Source of the DNA: Dulcicalothrix desertica PCC 7102
GTDB lineage: Bacteria; Cyanobacteriota; Cyanobacteriia; Cyanobacteriales; Nostocaceae
DNA: 53,831 nucleotides
Reading direction: 5' to 3'
Assembly (NCBI RefSeq): GCF_003991905.1
Contig: NZ_RSCL01000043.1
Location: 1-53,831 of the forward strand
Below, piece after piece: positions 42,940 through 53,805 of the stretch. The position numbers and the translations under genes were made by a program. Position 1 is the first letter of the stretch. Every line of letters starts with the position of its first letter. The notes under the pieces were generated by a model that had not been told where the DNA came from, did not search any database, and saw only the letters and a list, made by a program, of their open reading frames with translations.

Positions 42940-43518
42940 TCCTATTTACTCCAAACACAAGTGGTAATAATGTTAGCTAAGTATTTCTAGAGGATGTTTT
43001 AAAAGTGTCTTTAATTGTCATGGTGAATGTAATGAAGCATCTTAGTATATAAGGAAACCTTAGATTCTTCGCTGCGCTCAGAATGACAAGTGACAGAATG
43101 ACAAGTGATTTTACACTTCGGTAGTTTTTCTTATCACGAACATAGTTTATACATATTTATACATATTAGTGTAGTCTAATCTGGGTGCGAACAGCCAGTA
43201 TCTTGATTATATGGGCTAACTACAACTCGACAGGCACCCATTCCAGATACATCCAGATACATTATGTGATATATTTTAAAACTGCATAAAATCTAAAGTG
43301 CTAAAAATTGTTAAGCTTTCATATTCGTGCCTTCTTGATTTTCTCTTCAAAAACAAGCTAGTGTTTCGATTAGCGGGAGATCAATCCTTCGACCAGATGC
43401 TTCTCTTGAAAGTTCCTAAAACATGAACTTTCGTAGGAAACTATAGACAGCAGGCAAAACTTAACTATTAACCTCGTCTATAAACAGCACTTGTCGAAAA
43501 GATAACTAAGGAGGATTT
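42940..43518. other. Intergenic region upstream of the pyrophosphorylase fusion gene
   Basis: About 580 bp without a gene. TTCTTCGCTGCGCTCAGAAT and GACAAGTGACAGAATGACAA near 43069-43107 resemble the right part of the MITE-like element. The strong ribosome binding site AAGGAGG (43508-43514) belongs to the next gene. Confidence 0.5.
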
Positions 43519-46047
43519 ATGCGTGCAGTATTAATGGCAGGGGGTTCAGGGACACGGCTTCGTCCTCTTACTTGCGACCTGCCTAAGCCAATGGTGCCGA
43601 TACTAAATCGCCCCATTGCCGAACACATCATCAATCTTCTTAAACGGCATAATATTAACGAAGTCATTGCGACTTTGCATTACCTTCCCGATGCATTACG
43701 CGATTATTTCCAAGACGGCGCCGATTTTGGCGTACAAATGACTTATGCCGTCGAAGAAGACCAGCCTTTAGGTACAGCAGGCTGCGTTAAAAATATTGCC
43801 GAGCTTCTTGATGAAACTTTTTTAGTAATTAGTGGCGATAGCATAACAGATTTTGACTTAACTGGGGCAATTGAATTCCACAAGCAGCAAAAGTCAAAGG
43901 CTACTTTGATATTAACGCGCGTTCCAAACCCAATCGAATTTGGTGTTGTAATTACCGACTCATACGGCCGCATCAACCGATTTTTAGAAAAACCTTCGAC
44001 GAGCGAAATTTTTTCCGATACTGTTAACACTGGTACATATATTCTAGAACCTGAAGTTTTAGATTATTTACCAGAGAATACCGAATCTGATTTTTCTTCA
44101 TTTTTATTTCCTTTACTTCTAGCAAAGGGTGAACCAATGTATGGCTACATTGCCAAAGGGTATTGGTGCGATGTCGGGCACTTAGATGCTTATCGTGAGT
44201 CACAATATGATGCTCTCGAACGTAAAGTCAAGTTAGATGTTGCCTATAACGAAGTATCACCTGGGTTATGGGTCGGTCAAAATACTTACATTGACCAATC
44301 TGCTAAAATTGAGCCTCCTGTAGTTATTGGTGATAATTGCCGAATTGGCGCCCGTGTTCAAATCGAGGCTGGTTCTGTAGTTGGTGATAATGTCACAATC
44401 GGTGCCGATGCTAGTCTCAAACGTCCAATTGTCTGGAATGGTGCAATACTTGGTGATGAAGCTCACTTAAGTGCTTGCGTAATAGCACGAGGAACACGGG
44501 TAGACCGTCGCGCCCATGTACTCGAAGGGGCAGTGGTAGGTTCGCTATCGACAGTTGGAGAAGAAGCACAAATCAGCCCGTTTGTTAGAGTTTGGCCTAG
44601 TAAAAAAATTGAATCTGGCGCCACTTTAAATCTCAATTTAATTTGGGGTAACACTGCACAGCGCAATTTATTCGGACAGCGTGGAGTTCAAGGGTTAGCA
44701 AATATTGATATAACTCCCGAATTTGCCGTCAAGTTAGGCGCCGCATACGGTTCTACACTCAAACCTGGTTCAAAAGTCACAGTATCGCGTGACCAACGTA
44801 ACATTTCACGCATGGTAACACGGTCATTAATTGCAGGCTTAATGTCGGTAGGTATTGACATTCAAAACCTTGATGCAACCGCTATTCCCATCACACGCAC
44901 TGTTATTCCTACAATGGGTGTAGCTGGTGGTATTCATGTGCGCGTACACCCCGACCGTGCGGACTACATCCTAATTGAATTTATGGATGATAAAGGTATC
45001 AATCTTTCTAAGCCCAAAGAAAAGAAAATCGAAGGGGCATTTTTTAAGGAAGATATGCGACGCGCCCTAATTCACGAAGTTGGGGATGTGGCATACCCTA
45101 GCCAGGTTGCTGACATTTACTGCATGGCTTTTGAAAAATTTCTACATATTGACACAATTCGTAATAGTCGCGCCAAAGTTGTAATTGACTATGTTTACGC
45201 AGTCTCTGGTGCAGTACTACCCCAAATGCTCGACCAATTTGGTGCCGATGCAGTAGTACTCAATGCGAGTTTGAATAAAAGCGCAATGTCAGCAACTAAC
45301 CGCGAAGGATTATTAACGCAGTTAGGACACGTCGTCGAAGCTTTAAAAGCCAACTTTGGTATTCAAGTATCAGCAAACGGTGAACAGCTAATTTTAGTTG
45401 ATGAGTCTGGAATGCCTATCCGTGGTGAAATATTAACCGCGTTAATGGTTGATATGGTGTTAACCTCACATCCACGCGGCGCCGTTGTTGTTCCTGTTCA
45501 TGCTTCGAGTGCCGTTGAACAAATAGCTCGGCGCCATGATGGTAAAGTTATCCGCACCAAAGCTAACCCAACCGCGTTAATGGAAGCATGTAACAAAAAT
45601 CCAAATGTTATGCTCGGTGGCAGTGGCGATACAGGCTTTATTTTCCCTGAACTACATCCTGGTTTTGACGCCATGTTCTGTATTGCCAAAATCATTGAAA
45701 TGCTGACAATTCAAGAACGTTCGTTAGCATCAGTACGTTCGGAATTACCCCGTGTTATCCACAAAACTTATACGGTTCGCTGTCCTTGGACTGTTAAAGG
45801 CGCCTTGATGCGGTATTTAGTAGAAACTCACCCAGCACAAAACCTAGAACTTATTGACGGTGTAAAAATCTGTCAGCCTTACGATGATAGCTGGATATTG
45901 GTACTACCTGATGCGTCAGAACCTCTAGTACATCTTTATATCAATAGCAATGACCGCGACTGGGTAGATAGTACTCTTAGAGATTATCGCGCTCGCGTAC
46001 AAATGTTCATTGAGAGAGAAGAAGAAGCAGTAGTAGCTGAAGTTTAG
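43519..46047 (+). CDS. NDP-sugar pyrophosphorylase fused to a degenerate phosphomannomutase-like domain
   Basis: An 842-residue protein. Residues 1-235 are a nucleotidyltransferase ([32 protein letters not shown]) and about 250-375 a left-handed beta-helix with hexapeptide repeats. Residues about 400-830 resemble a phosphohexomutase. In that domain the catalytic phosphoserine loop (family TASHNP) is [12 protein letters not shown] (about 466-478) and the metal loop (family DGDxDR) is [12 protein letters not shown] (about 699), so key residues are missing and mutase activity is unlikely. Annotated homologues are called mannose-1-phosphate guanylyltransferase. A strong Shine-Dalgarno (AAGGAGG) precedes the ATG. 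Confidence 0.88.
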   Translation: MRAVLMAGGSGTRLRPLTCDLPKPMVPILNRPIAEHIINLLKRHNINEVIATLHYLPDALRDYFQDGADFGVQMTYAVEEDQPLGTAGCVKNIAELLDETFLVISGDSITDFDLTGAIEFHKQQKSKATLILTRVPNPIEFGVVITDSYGRINRFLEKPSTSEIFSDTVNTGTYILEPEVLDYLPENTESDFSSFLFPLLLAKGEPMYGYIAKGYWCDVGHLDAYRESQYDALERKVKLDVAYNEVSPGLWVGQNTYIDQSAKIEPPVVIGDNCRIGARVQIEAGSVVGDNVTIGADASLKRPIVWNGAILGDEAHLSACVIARGTRVDRRAHVLEGAVVGSLSTVGEEAQISPFVRVWPSKKIESGATLNLNLIWGNTAQRNLFGQRGVQGLANIDITPEFAVKLGAAYGSTLKPGSKVTVSRDQRNISRMVTRSLIAGLMSVGIDIQNLDATAIPITRTVIPTMGVAGGIHVRVHPDRADYILIEFMDDKGINLSKPKEKKIEGAFFKEDMRRALIHEVGDVAYPSQVADIYCMAFEKFLHIDTIRNSRAKVVIDYVYAVSGAVLPQMLDQFGADAVVLNASLNKSAMSATNREGLLTQLGHVVEALKANFGIQVSANGEQLILVDESGMPIRGEILTALMVDMVLTSHPRGAVVVPVHASSAVEQIARRHDGKVIRTKANPTALMEACNKNPNVMLGGSGDTGFIFPELHPGFDAMFCIAKIIEMLTIQERSLASVRSELPRVIHKTYTVRCPWTVKGALMRYLVETHPAQNLELIDGVKICQPYDDSWILVLPDASEPLVHLYINSNDRDWVDSTLRDYRARVQMFIEREEEAVVAEV

Positions 46048-46052
46048 AGCCG

Positions 46053-46081
46053 AAGGGGGAAGAGAAAATACATTTCCCCTT
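46053..46081 (+). terminator. Stem-loop after the pyrophosphorylase fusion gene
   Basis: AAGGGGGAA near 46053-46061 pairs with TTCCCCTT near 46074-46081, followed by T-rich DNA (TTCTTAATCTTTTT). One G bulge. Confidence 0.55.
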
Positions 46082-46172
46082 TTCTTAATCTTTTTCTCTC
46101 TTAGTCAGGCAAAATGATAAGTTAATAAATAGTTTGACATTCATAGCATTACACAGGAAAGAAGGAATTAAG

Positions 46173-47351
46173 TTGAGCTACCAGAAACAAGCCATTGCCC
46201 CCCACGGTGGAGAGTTGGTTAACCGCATCGCCACTCCTGCACAGAAAGAAGAATTTCTTTCAAAGGCTAATTATTTACCACGAGTCCAACTCGACGAGCG
46301 TGCGGTGTCTGACTTGGAAATGATAGCCATTGGCGGTTTTAGTCCGCTAACAGGATTTTTAAACCAAGCAGACTATAACAGTGTTGTTGAGAACATGCGC
46401 CTTGAATCGGGCGCCGCTTGGTCAATTCCAGTTACATTATCAGTATCAGAAGAAGTTGCTGCACCCCTAACCGAGGGCAGCTATATCCGTTTAGATAACC
46501 GCGAAGGTAAGTATATTGGTGTATTGCTACTAACCGAAAAATATACTTATAACAAAGAACGCGAAGCTATTAAAGTCTACCGTACTGATGATGAAAAGCA
46601 CCCAGGTGTAAAAGTTCTGTACAGCCAAGACCCAGTACATTTAGCTGGTGATGTATGGCTTTTAGAACGGAATGCTCACCCATTATTTCCAAAATATCAA
46701 ATAGACCCAGCAGCATCACGCCAAATGTTCTTAGAAAAAGGTTGGCGAACTATTGTTGGTTTTCAAACTCGTAACCCTATCCATCGCGCACACGAATATA
46801 TTCAAAAGTGTGCAATGGAAACTGTAGATGGCTTGTTTCTGCATCCTCTAGTGGGAGCAACGAAAGAAGATGATATCCCCGCTGACGTGCGGATGCGTTG
46901 CTACGAAATTTTGCTCGAAAATCACTACCCCAAAGACAGAGTGATTTTAGCAATTAACCCAGCAGCAATGCGCTACGCAGGCCCTAGAGAAGCAATATTC
47001 CATGCTTTAATTCGTAAAAACTATGGTTGTACCCACTTTATCGTTGGACGCGACCATGCAGGAGTTGGTGACTATTATGGTACCTACGATGCACAGTATA
47101 TTTTTGACGAGTTCAAACCTGGAGAACTTGGCATTACCCCAATGATGTTTGAACATGCTTTTTATTGTTTGCGTACAAAGCAAATGGCGACAACCAAAAC
47201 AAGTCCCAGCACTCAAGAAGAACGAGTTCACCTGTCAGGTACAAAAGTAAGAGAAATGTTACGTCGTGGAGAATTGCCACCACCAGAGTTTTCGCGTCCA
47301 GAAGTTGCTGCGGAGCTAGCTAGAGCAATGCAAGTCCCGGTGAATGCTTAA
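46173..47351 (+). CDS. sat: Sulfate adenylyltransferase (ATP sulfurylase)
   Basis: Activates sulfate to APS in assimilation. A TTG start at 46173 ([19 protein letters not shown]) gives 392 residues and the N terminus seen in relatives; an in-frame TTG at 46134 would add 13 residues. [15 protein letters not shown], the [15 protein letters not shown] nucleotide motif and [12 protein letters not shown] are intact. No APS kinase domain is fused. GAAGGAA precedes the start. Confidence 0.93.
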   Translation: MSYQKQAIAPHGGELVNRIATPAQKEEFLSKANYLPRVQLDERAVSDLEMIAIGGFSPLTGFLNQADYNSVVENMRLESGAAWSIPVTLSVSEEVAAPLTEGSYIRLDNREGKYIGVLLLTEKYTYNKEREAIKVYRTDDEKHPGVKVLYSQDPVHLAGDVWLLERNAHPLFPKYQIDPAASRQMFLEKGWRTIVGFQTRNPIHRAHEYIQKCAMETVDGLFLHPLVGATKEDDIPADVRMRCYEILLENHYPKDRVILAINPAAMRYAGPREAIFHALIRKNYGCTHFIVGRDHAGVGDYYGTYDAQYIFDEFKPGELGITPMMFEHAFYCLRTKQMATTKTSPSTQEERVHLSGTKVREMLRRGELPPPEFSRPEVAAELARAMQVPVNA

Positions 47352-47479
47352 AGGGTAAAGGGGAAAGGTCTTTTTTACCCTTACCCCTTTCCGACATACA
47401 GTATTTATTTTTAAAAAACAGTATTTGAGTCAGCTTTACAATCAGGATTTTAGCCCTTTAATCTGTTATCTGATATAAA

Positions 47480-49654
47480 ATGGGGCTGAGGTATCGAATG
47501 ATGAAACGGCGAACTTTTTTGCAGCGTATTGGCGGCATTCTCGCAGTATTGGGAATAACTGAAGCTGAGTGGCTGAGTTTGGGAAATGATTACTATCAAG
47601 CTTTGGCTCAAACAAGTTCGCGTAAGTTGGCTTTGCTTGTAGGCATTAATAACTACTCTCAGTTTCCCACTTTGAATGGCTGCTTGACAGATGTCGAATT
47701 ACAAAAGCAACTCTTAATTCATCGCTTTGGTTTTCAACTGTCTGATATTTTATGTTTAACTGATGAGCAAGCTAGTAAGAGTTTAATTCAGAAAGCTTTT
47801 AATGATTTGAACAGTCAAGTTCAACCTGGTGATGTAGTTTATTTTCACTTCAGTGGTTACTCTACTTATGTAAAGTCACAAAAAGCACTGATATTATTTG
47901 ACGATAGTCTTGAAAAGAAAGGTGAAACTAATTATTTATTAGAAGAAACACTGCAACTAATTTTACACGCACTCAAAACAGAAAATGTAATTGCTGTACT
48001 TGATACTGGTTATAATATTAATCACAGCAAAAATTGTGGTTTAAAAGTTCGCGCGGTTCAAATACCTGATAATATTAATATCGCTAACGATGAATTAGAG
48101 TATCAAAAACAACTTAAAAGTCAAGCAATTACCACACCTCCTGCTTTAATATTATCTGCAACCTCAAACTCTAATCAGTCAGCTAGAGAGCTACAAATGT
48201 CAGGGTTTACTACTGGTTTATTTACTTATGCTTTGACGCAATACCTTTGGGAAAATAGCTTAACAACTACAGTGCAGTTCGGTTTGCAAAAAGTTAATTC
48301 AACCGTACAGCAACTAGGCAGCAATCAACAGTCAACTTTAATAAACAGTAAAAAAATTCAGCAGTTAGGGACATTTGCCAGTAATTTCGGTATAGGCGCC
48401 GATATTAATATTCAATCAGTACGTTCAGGTGGTGCCGAAGGTGCTATTACTAGTGTAGAAGAAGATGGTAAAGCGGTACAGCTTTGGTTGGGAGGTGTAC
48501 CAGCGCATGTACTAGAATATATAGGCGCCAACTCTAGGTTTGTTGTTATCTCAAATTCAGCTTCATCACCTAATTTGGTATTGCGTGTACGCTCTGGGTT
48601 AACGGCAAAAGCTTCACTTCGTACTGACTCTAGTACAGAAACTCCAATTAGTTTACAGGTTGGACAATTAATTCAAGAAGTTGTGCGCGTTATTCCAAAA
48701 AACATCCACCTTAATATAGGACTAGATAAATTAGAACGTATCGAACGTGTTGACGCAACTAGTGCTTTTGCAACACTCAATCATATTTCGAGTACAGTCG
48801 CAGAACAACCCGCAGATTATATATTTGGTAAATTGCTAGATAAACCTCAAGAAACTGGTGCAATGGTATCATCTAGTCGTTATGGTTTATTTAGCCTTAG
48901 TGGAGAATTAATTGCCAACACCGTAGGTGAAGTTGGAGAAGCAGTAAAAGTTGCAGCGCAAAGACTGGCACCAAAATTACAAACTTTACTTGCTGCAAAA
49001 TTATGGCGCATCACTGAAAACGAAGCTTCATCGCTGCTAAATGTCAAAGTTACACTCGAAGTAGTAGCTTCTCACGCAGGCGCCAGTTCGCAACCAATAA
49101 TGATTAGGGAAACTTTTAGAGGTCGAGCGTTTAGCACTAAAGTGCTTACGACGATAGAATTAAACAAACTTTCTATAGGGAATCGTATTCAATATAAAAT
49201 TGAAAATAAATCGAATCAAACTCTTTATTTAATGCTGCTAGGGTTAGATAGTAGTAAAAATGCCTTTGGATTATACGCTTGGCAAAACAAGAGTGAAGAT
49301 GCACCATCTAATCCATCACTGCAAAATATCACTATTGAACCTGGCGCCACTACTACCGTTCCCCAAACCAACCCAGGCTTTGAGTGGATTATACAAGGAC
49401 TTAGCGACTCGTGGGAAGTTCAGCTTATTCTTAGCACGGCGCCTTTGACTCAAACCCTTGCTGCACTATCTGTAACAAAAGTGGCAAGAGTAGAGCAACA
49501 GCGAATTGTGCCTGTATCGAATCCTAGCGAAGTTGCAGTTGCGCTTTTGCAAGATTTACATGATGCATATAAAGACAAAAAAGATACAAGTGATGCTTAC
49601 GTATGGAATGTTAATAATTGGGCAAGTTTTAGTTTTGTTTTTCAAGCCCAATAA
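47480..49654 (+). CDS. Tat-exported caspase-like protein lacking both catalytic residues
   Basis: A 724-residue protein. The N terminus has a twin-arginine motif (MKRRTFLQRIGGILAVLGI); ATG 47480 or 47498 may be used. Residues about 47-250 are a p20 caspase fold (KLALLVGINNYSQFPTLNGC). The catalytic His (HxSGHG) is Tyr127 in FHFSGYS, and the catalytic Cys (DxC) is Gly177 in AVLDTGYN. It is therefore a pseudo-orthocaspase. Residues about 535-690 resemble DUF4384 (QYKIENKSNQTLYLMLLGLD; FEWIIQGLSDSWEVQLI). Export suggests a periplasmic scaffold role, which is inference. Confidence 0.8.
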   Translation: MGLRYRMMKRRTFLQRIGGILAVLGITEAEWLSLGNDYYQALAQTSSRKLALLVGINNYSQFPTLNGCLTDVELQKQLLIHRFGFQLSDILCLTDEQASKSLIQKAFNDLNSQVQPGDVVYFHFSGYSTYVKSQKALILFDDSLEKKGETNYLLEETLQLILHALKTENVIAVLDTGYNINHSKNCGLKVRAVQIPDNINIANDELEYQKQLKSQAITTPPALILSATSNSNQSARELQMSGFTTGLFTYALTQYLWENSLTTTVQFGLQKVNSTVQQLGSNQQSTLINSKKIQQLGTFASNFGIGADINIQSVRSGGAEGAITSVEEDGKAVQLWLGGVPAHVLEYIGANSRFVVISNSASSPNLVLRVRSGLTAKASLRTDSSTETPISLQVGQLIQEVVRVIPKNIHLNIGLDKLERIERVDATSAFATLNHISSTVAEQPADYIFGKLLDKPQETGAMVSSSRYGLFSLSGELIANTVGEVGEAVKVAAQRLAPKLQTLLAAKLWRITENEASSLLNVKVTLEVVASHAGASSQPIMIRETFRGRAFSTKVLTTIELNKLSIGNRIQYKIENKSNQTLYLMLLGLDSSKNAFGLYAWQNKSEDAPSNPSLQNITIEPGATTTVPQTNPGFEWIIQGLSDSWEVQLILSTAPLTQTLAALSVTKVARVEQQRIVPVSNPSEVAVALLQDLHDAYKDKKDTSDAYVWNVNNWASFSFVFQAQ

Positions 49655-49701
49655 TCGTAAGGTTTAAGCAATGTTTAAGCACTGAAGTGCTTACAGCTCT
49701 T

Positions 49702-50574
49702 TCACACGTATTTCTTTAAAATCACTTCTAGCTTTTGCTTTGTTGCATCTGGTACTTTATCTAACGAAGTTAAAATTGCATATTTCAATGCTGAATGCGC
49801 TTCACTTATAGGCGCCTCCTCACTTAGGCGCCGTACTGCTTCAGTAATAACTTTTTGTGCGTTGACGGCGTTGCGCTGTAAATTTGCTACCACCATCTCT
49901 ACTGTTACGCTGTCGTGGTCTGGATGCCAACAATCGTAGTCTGTTACTAATGCCATTGTCGCATACGCAATTTCTGCTTCACGCGCTAGTTTTGCTTCTT
50001 GTAAATTCGTCATTCCTATTACCGTGGCGCCCCAACTACGATAAAGATTAGATTCTGCTTTTGTTGAAAATGCTGGCCCTTCCATGCAAACATAAGTACC
50101 ACCACTATGCAAAGTTACATCAGCTAAGTTTGAGGCAGTAATCGAATCACTAACAATTTTAGCTAGATGTTGACAAACAGGGTCACCGAATGTAATGTGT
50201 GCAACAATACCCTCACCGAAAAATGTAGATACTCGATTTCTTGTTCTGTCTATAAACTGGTCTGGAACCACCATATCTAATGGTTTTACTTCTTCTTTCA
50301 ATGAACCTACCGCACTCGCTGAGATTATATAGTCAACACCAAGCTTTTTCATCGCGTAGATGTTGGCACGAAATGGTAACTCTGTTGGCAATAATGTGTG
50401 GTTCCGACCGTGACGTGCAAGAAATGTAACTTGTGTACCGTCAAGCTTTCCTAAAATCAATGCGTCTGATGGTAAACCGAATGGTGTATCAATTTGCACC
50501 TCTTCAACTTCTTTTAATGCGTCCATTTTGTATAGACCGCTACCACCTATTATGCCAATTTTAGTTTCTGCCAT
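49702..50574 (-). CDS. mtnP: S-methyl-5'-thioadenosine phosphorylase
   Basis: Cleaves methylthioadenosine to adenine and methylthioribose-1-phosphate for methionine salvage. The 290-residue protein has [35 protein letters not shown] (phosphate site) and [15 protein letters not shown] plus [16 protein letters not shown] (substrate methionine). The frame is intact and the size is normal. It is convergent with the caspase-like gene, 47 bp away. Four GGCGCC sites occur in it or at its 3' part. Confidence 0.94.
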   Translation of the reverse strand: MAETKIGIIGGSGLYKMDALKEVEEVQIDTPFGLPSDALILGKLDGTQVTFLARHGRNHTLLPTELPFRANIYAMKKLGVDYIISASAVGSLKEEVKPLDMVVPDQFIDRTRNRVSTFFGEGIVAHITFGDPVCQHLAKIVSDSITASNLADVTLHSGGTYVCMEGPAFSTKAESNLYRSWGATVIGMTNLQEAKLAREAEIAYATMALVTDYDCWHPDHDSVTVEMVVANLQRNAVNAQKVITEAVRRLSEEAPISEAHSALKYAILTSLDKVPDATKQKLEVILKKYV

Positions 50575-51066
50575 TGTTTTTACTCACTTAACCAAAAATA
50601 TTAGCTTGCTGTTTGCCAAGTATTGTACCCCGCAGTACCTCCATCACACCTAATATTATTTCTACTTATTCTTCATCGAATTTTTATAAGAACTACTATT
50701 AGTTAAAAATTCATCATTCCTTGGCAATTGATACCACCTCTTTCAAGCGCGTCCAATTATCCGAAACACTAGTGTTCATACAGTGTAAGCATGATTCCCT
50801 AGATGGTGCCTCAAAACGTTAAGTAGTTTCAACCTATACATGTGTATAAGTTTTTGTTAGTCTCATGTTAGTGTTAATAAAAAAGGTGTTTCGCTTGCTT
50901 GACTCTCTTATCTCGGTTTCTATTCTCATTCTCCTTAATTGGTTTAACCAAAATTATTGTGGGAAGGCGCCATGATTAGGGAGTGTGAAGTATTAAAGAA
51001 CCAAGAAATGATTTAAATAACGCCAAAAATATCAAAACCTAATGTTTTACTATAGTAGCGGCTACC
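50575..51066. other. Divergent intergenic region between mtnP and the GGDEF-EAL gene
   Basis: About 490 bp. It should hold both promoters. One GGCGCC lies at 50966. No ORF, palindrome or repeat family member stood out. Confidence 0.45.
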
Positions 51067-53013
51067 ATGATGTGCTTAATGGTTGGTTTACTTGCTCACT
51101 TAAAAGCAAAAATAGTCTCGCTCTTGTTTCCATTATTGCTGTTACCAAGGTCAAAAAGCTTGCAACCACAAGGTATAGCTTTTGCAAGTCTTGCCAATAA
51201 CGACAAAGAATCAGAAACTCACGAGACTTTTTCACCTTTAAAAACGTTGCCTATTGACTCTGTATGTGATAATCGTTTTAATCAGATACAGATAGAGTTA
51301 GAGAAATCACGTTCGTTACATCAAGCAACTTTGGAGTCAACGGCGGATGGTATCTTGGTTGTAGATAATGAGGGGCAAATCACAGGATTCAATCAGAAGT
51401 TTGTGCAAATGTGGGGAATTTCTGAAGCTCTCCTTACTTCTGGTTCAGATCGAGAAGCTCTGAAAGCTGCACTTAGTCAGTTAGAAGACCCAAAAGATTA
51501 TGTTGCGACAATCCGAAAATTGTGTGCGCTTCCTTCTTCACAAGTTTATGACGCGATTACCTTCAAAGACGGTAGAATTTTTGAGCGGTATTCACAACCT
51601 CAGTATGTAGGTGGCAAGATTGTCGGTAGAGTATGGAGTTTCCGTGATATCACTGCACAAAAAACTGCGGAAGCAAAAATTCGTCACCAATCTTTACACG
51701 ATTTATTAACTGATTTACCGAATCGCGTATTATTTAATGAGTTATTGGTCTTGGCTTTGAAACAAGCTAGTGAGAATGAAGAAAAGCTTGCTGTATGTTT
51801 TTTAGATTTAGACCGTTTTAAAACGATTAACGATACATTAGGTCATGCAGTTGGTGACCATTTACTCAAGAGTGTCACTCAACGTTTAACGCAGTGTTTA
51901 CGAGAAGGAGATATTATTGCTCGTTGGGGTGGTGACGAGTTTACTATACTTTTGCCTAAAATTCGTGATGTCAAAGATGCTATAAATATACAAGAGCGGA
52001 TATTAGCAGCTTTAAACCCTACATTTGATATACAAGGTCATCAACTACACGTTAGTGCCAGTATTGGAACTGCGCTTTATCCTTTACACGGTGATGATGC
52101 AGAAACTTTAATTAAACATGCTGATGCTGCATTAAATCGTGCAAAATCTCAGGGTAGAAATAAATATCAGTTTTACAATTCTGGTATTACTACGCAAACT
52201 ACAGAGCTATTTATATTAGAGAATAGTTTATATTATGCGTTAGAGAAGGAAGAATTTTCTGTTTATTATCAACCGCAAGTAAATATTACTACTGGTAAAA
52301 TTACTAAAATGGAAGCTTTGCTACGTTGGGAGCATAGTGGGTTAGGAGCTATTTCTCCAACCAAGTTTATTCCATTAGCTGAGGAAACAGGACAAATTAT
52401 ACCAATTGGCGAATGGGTGCTTCGGACTGCTTGTATTCAAACTAAGTATTGGCAGAAAGCTTTGGCAATACCATCGCTTTCGGTAGCAGTAAATTTGTCT
52501 GCGCGTCAATTTCAGCAACCAAATTTGGTAGATATGGTACAGCAAATACTTATAGAAACCGAATTGGCGCCGGAGTGTTTAGAATTAGAGATAACTGAAG
52601 GTATTGCCATGCAAAATATGAATTTAACGAAAGACATATTAAATGATTTGCATCGCATGGGTGTGTCTATATCTATAGATGATTTTGGGACTGGGTATTG
52701 TTCGCTAGCGTATCTTAAAAATTTTCCAATACATACTCTAAAAATAGACAAGTCTTTTGTGCGTGATTTAGCGACAAACACGCATGATGCTGCAATTACC
52801 ACTGCTATAATTGCTTTAGCACATGGTTTAAATATGAATGTAGTTGCTGAAGGAGTTGAAACTGAAGAACAGCGAAGACTATTACAAATTCTTGATTGCA
52901 AATTCATGCAGGGATTTTTATTTAGTAGTGCTATTTCCGCTGAAGATGCAACTAAATTACTACGTAAGTATAAACGCCGAAAAGTTAATAATCAACCTTT
53001 TTTAGTTGCTTAG
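51067..53013 (+). CDS. PAS-GGDEF-EAL cyclic-di-GMP protein
   Basis: A 648-residue protein. The N terminus has a hydrophobic stretch (LKAKIVSLLFPLLLLP) that may anchor it. Residues about 85-205 are a PAS domain (LESTADGILVVDNEGQITGF). The GGDEF domain (about 215-375) has RWGGDEFTILLP and an intact inhibitory RxxD site (REGD), five residues before. The EAL domain (about 390-640) has KMEALLRWEH, AVNLSARQF, ELEITEG, DDFGTGYCSL and VVAEGVET, all needed residues present, so both cyclase and phosphodiesterase activity are possible. It overlaps the pentapeptide gene tail to tail by 29 bp. Confidence 0.92.
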   Translation: MMCLMVGLLAHLKAKIVSLLFPLLLLPRSKSLQPQGIAFASLANNDKESETHETFSPLKTLPIDSVCDNRFNQIQIELEKSRSLHQATLESTADGILVVDNEGQITGFNQKFVQMWGISEALLTSGSDREALKAALSQLEDPKDYVATIRKLCALPSSQVYDAITFKDGRIFERYSQPQYVGGKIVGRVWSFRDITAQKTAEAKIRHQSLHDLLTDLPNRVLFNELLVLALKQASENEEKLAVCFLDLDRFKTINDTLGHAVGDHLLKSVTQRLTQCLREGDIIARWGGDEFTILLPKIRDVKDAINIQERILAALNPTFDIQGHQLHVSASIGTALYPLHGDDAETLIKHADAALNRAKSQGRNKYQFYNSGITTQTTELFILENSLYYALEKEEFSVYYQPQVNITTGKITKMEALLRWEHSGLGAISPTKFIPLAEETGQIIPIGEWVLRTACIQTKYWQKALAIPSLSVAVNLSARQFQQPNLVDMVQQILIETELAPECLELEITEGIAMQNMNLTKDILNDLHRMGVSISIDDFGTGYCSLAYLKNFPIHTLKIDKSFVRDLATNTHDAAITTAIIALAHGLNMNVVAEGVETEEQRRLLQILDCKFMQGFLFSSAISAEDATKLLRKYKRRKVNNQPFLVA

Positions 53014-53782
53014 TTATTTGATTTATAAATTCTTCATCATAGTCTGCATCTTCCCAGTTAAGCGCGGATTGAATTTGGTGAATAGATAAATTAATAGCGA
53101 GTTTCAAATTTGCATTTTTCAGGTTTGTATTAACTAAATTTGCTCCTTTAAAATTAACTCCTTTTAGATTTGCATTACTTAAGTTAGCTTTTTCAAGGTT
53201 CGAGAAAGTTAAATTAGCTCCACTTAGATTTGTGCGTCTTAGGTCAGCGCTGTTCAAGTTTGCTGTGCTGAGATTTGCGCGCGATAATAAAGCGTGACCG
53301 AGGTGAGCATTTTGGAGATTAGCTTTATAAAAATTTGCTTTGTAAAAATATACTCCTATTGCTTCTGCTTCATATAAGTTGGCTTCACTTAAATCTGCTG
53401 AAATACAGTTAGCTGAAATTAAATCGGCATTTATTAGATTTGCGCGTTTTAAATTCGCATCACTTAAATCCGCATCTCTAAGATTAGCATTTTGTAAGTT
53501 TGTCGCTATTAAGTTTGTATTTAACATTAAACTATTTCTCAGATTTGAGTTGCTTAAGTCGGCGCCAATCAGGTTTGCATAGCTTAAGTTGGAGTTTTTT
53601 AGCTTGGCGCCATTTAGGTTCGCTAGACTTAAGTTAGCATGGCTTAGGTTGGTATCTATTAATTTTGCTTGATGTAAGTCTGTGCTGCTTAAGTCTGGTT
53701 CTATATCAGGATTTTGTTGTCTCCATTTTACCCAGGTTAATGCACCTGCTCTTAGTAAAGTCAGATGCTCGAAATTTGCCAT
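52985..53782 (-). CDS. Pentapeptide-repeat protein
   Basis: A 265-residue protein. Residues about 30-235 are some 40 tandem A(N/D)LxX units (for example LSHANLSLANLNGAKLKNSN), predicted to form a right-handed quadrilateral beta-helix. The N-terminal 30 residues (FEHLTLLRAGALTWVKWRQQ) form a small conserved cap. Function is unknown; such proteins are numerous in cyanobacteria. Its 3' end overlaps the cyclic-di-GMP gene by 29 bp on the opposite strand. A G-rich tandem repeat lies upstream of its start. Confidence 0.9.
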   Translation of the reverse strand: MANFEHLTLLRAGALTWVKWRQQNPDIEPDLSSTDLHQAKLIDTNLSHANLSLANLNGAKLKNSNLSYANLIGADLSNSNLRNSLMLNTNLIATNLQNANLRDADLSDANLKRANLINADLISANCISADLSEANLYEAEAIGVYFYKANFYKANLQNAHLGHALLSRANLSTANLNSADLRRTNLSGANLTFSNLEKANLSNANLKGVNFKGANLVNTNLKNANLKLAINLSIHQIQSALNWEDADYDEEFINQITKQLKKVDY

Positions 53783-53805
53783 AGTTTAATAATCCTTGCT
53801 GTTTG

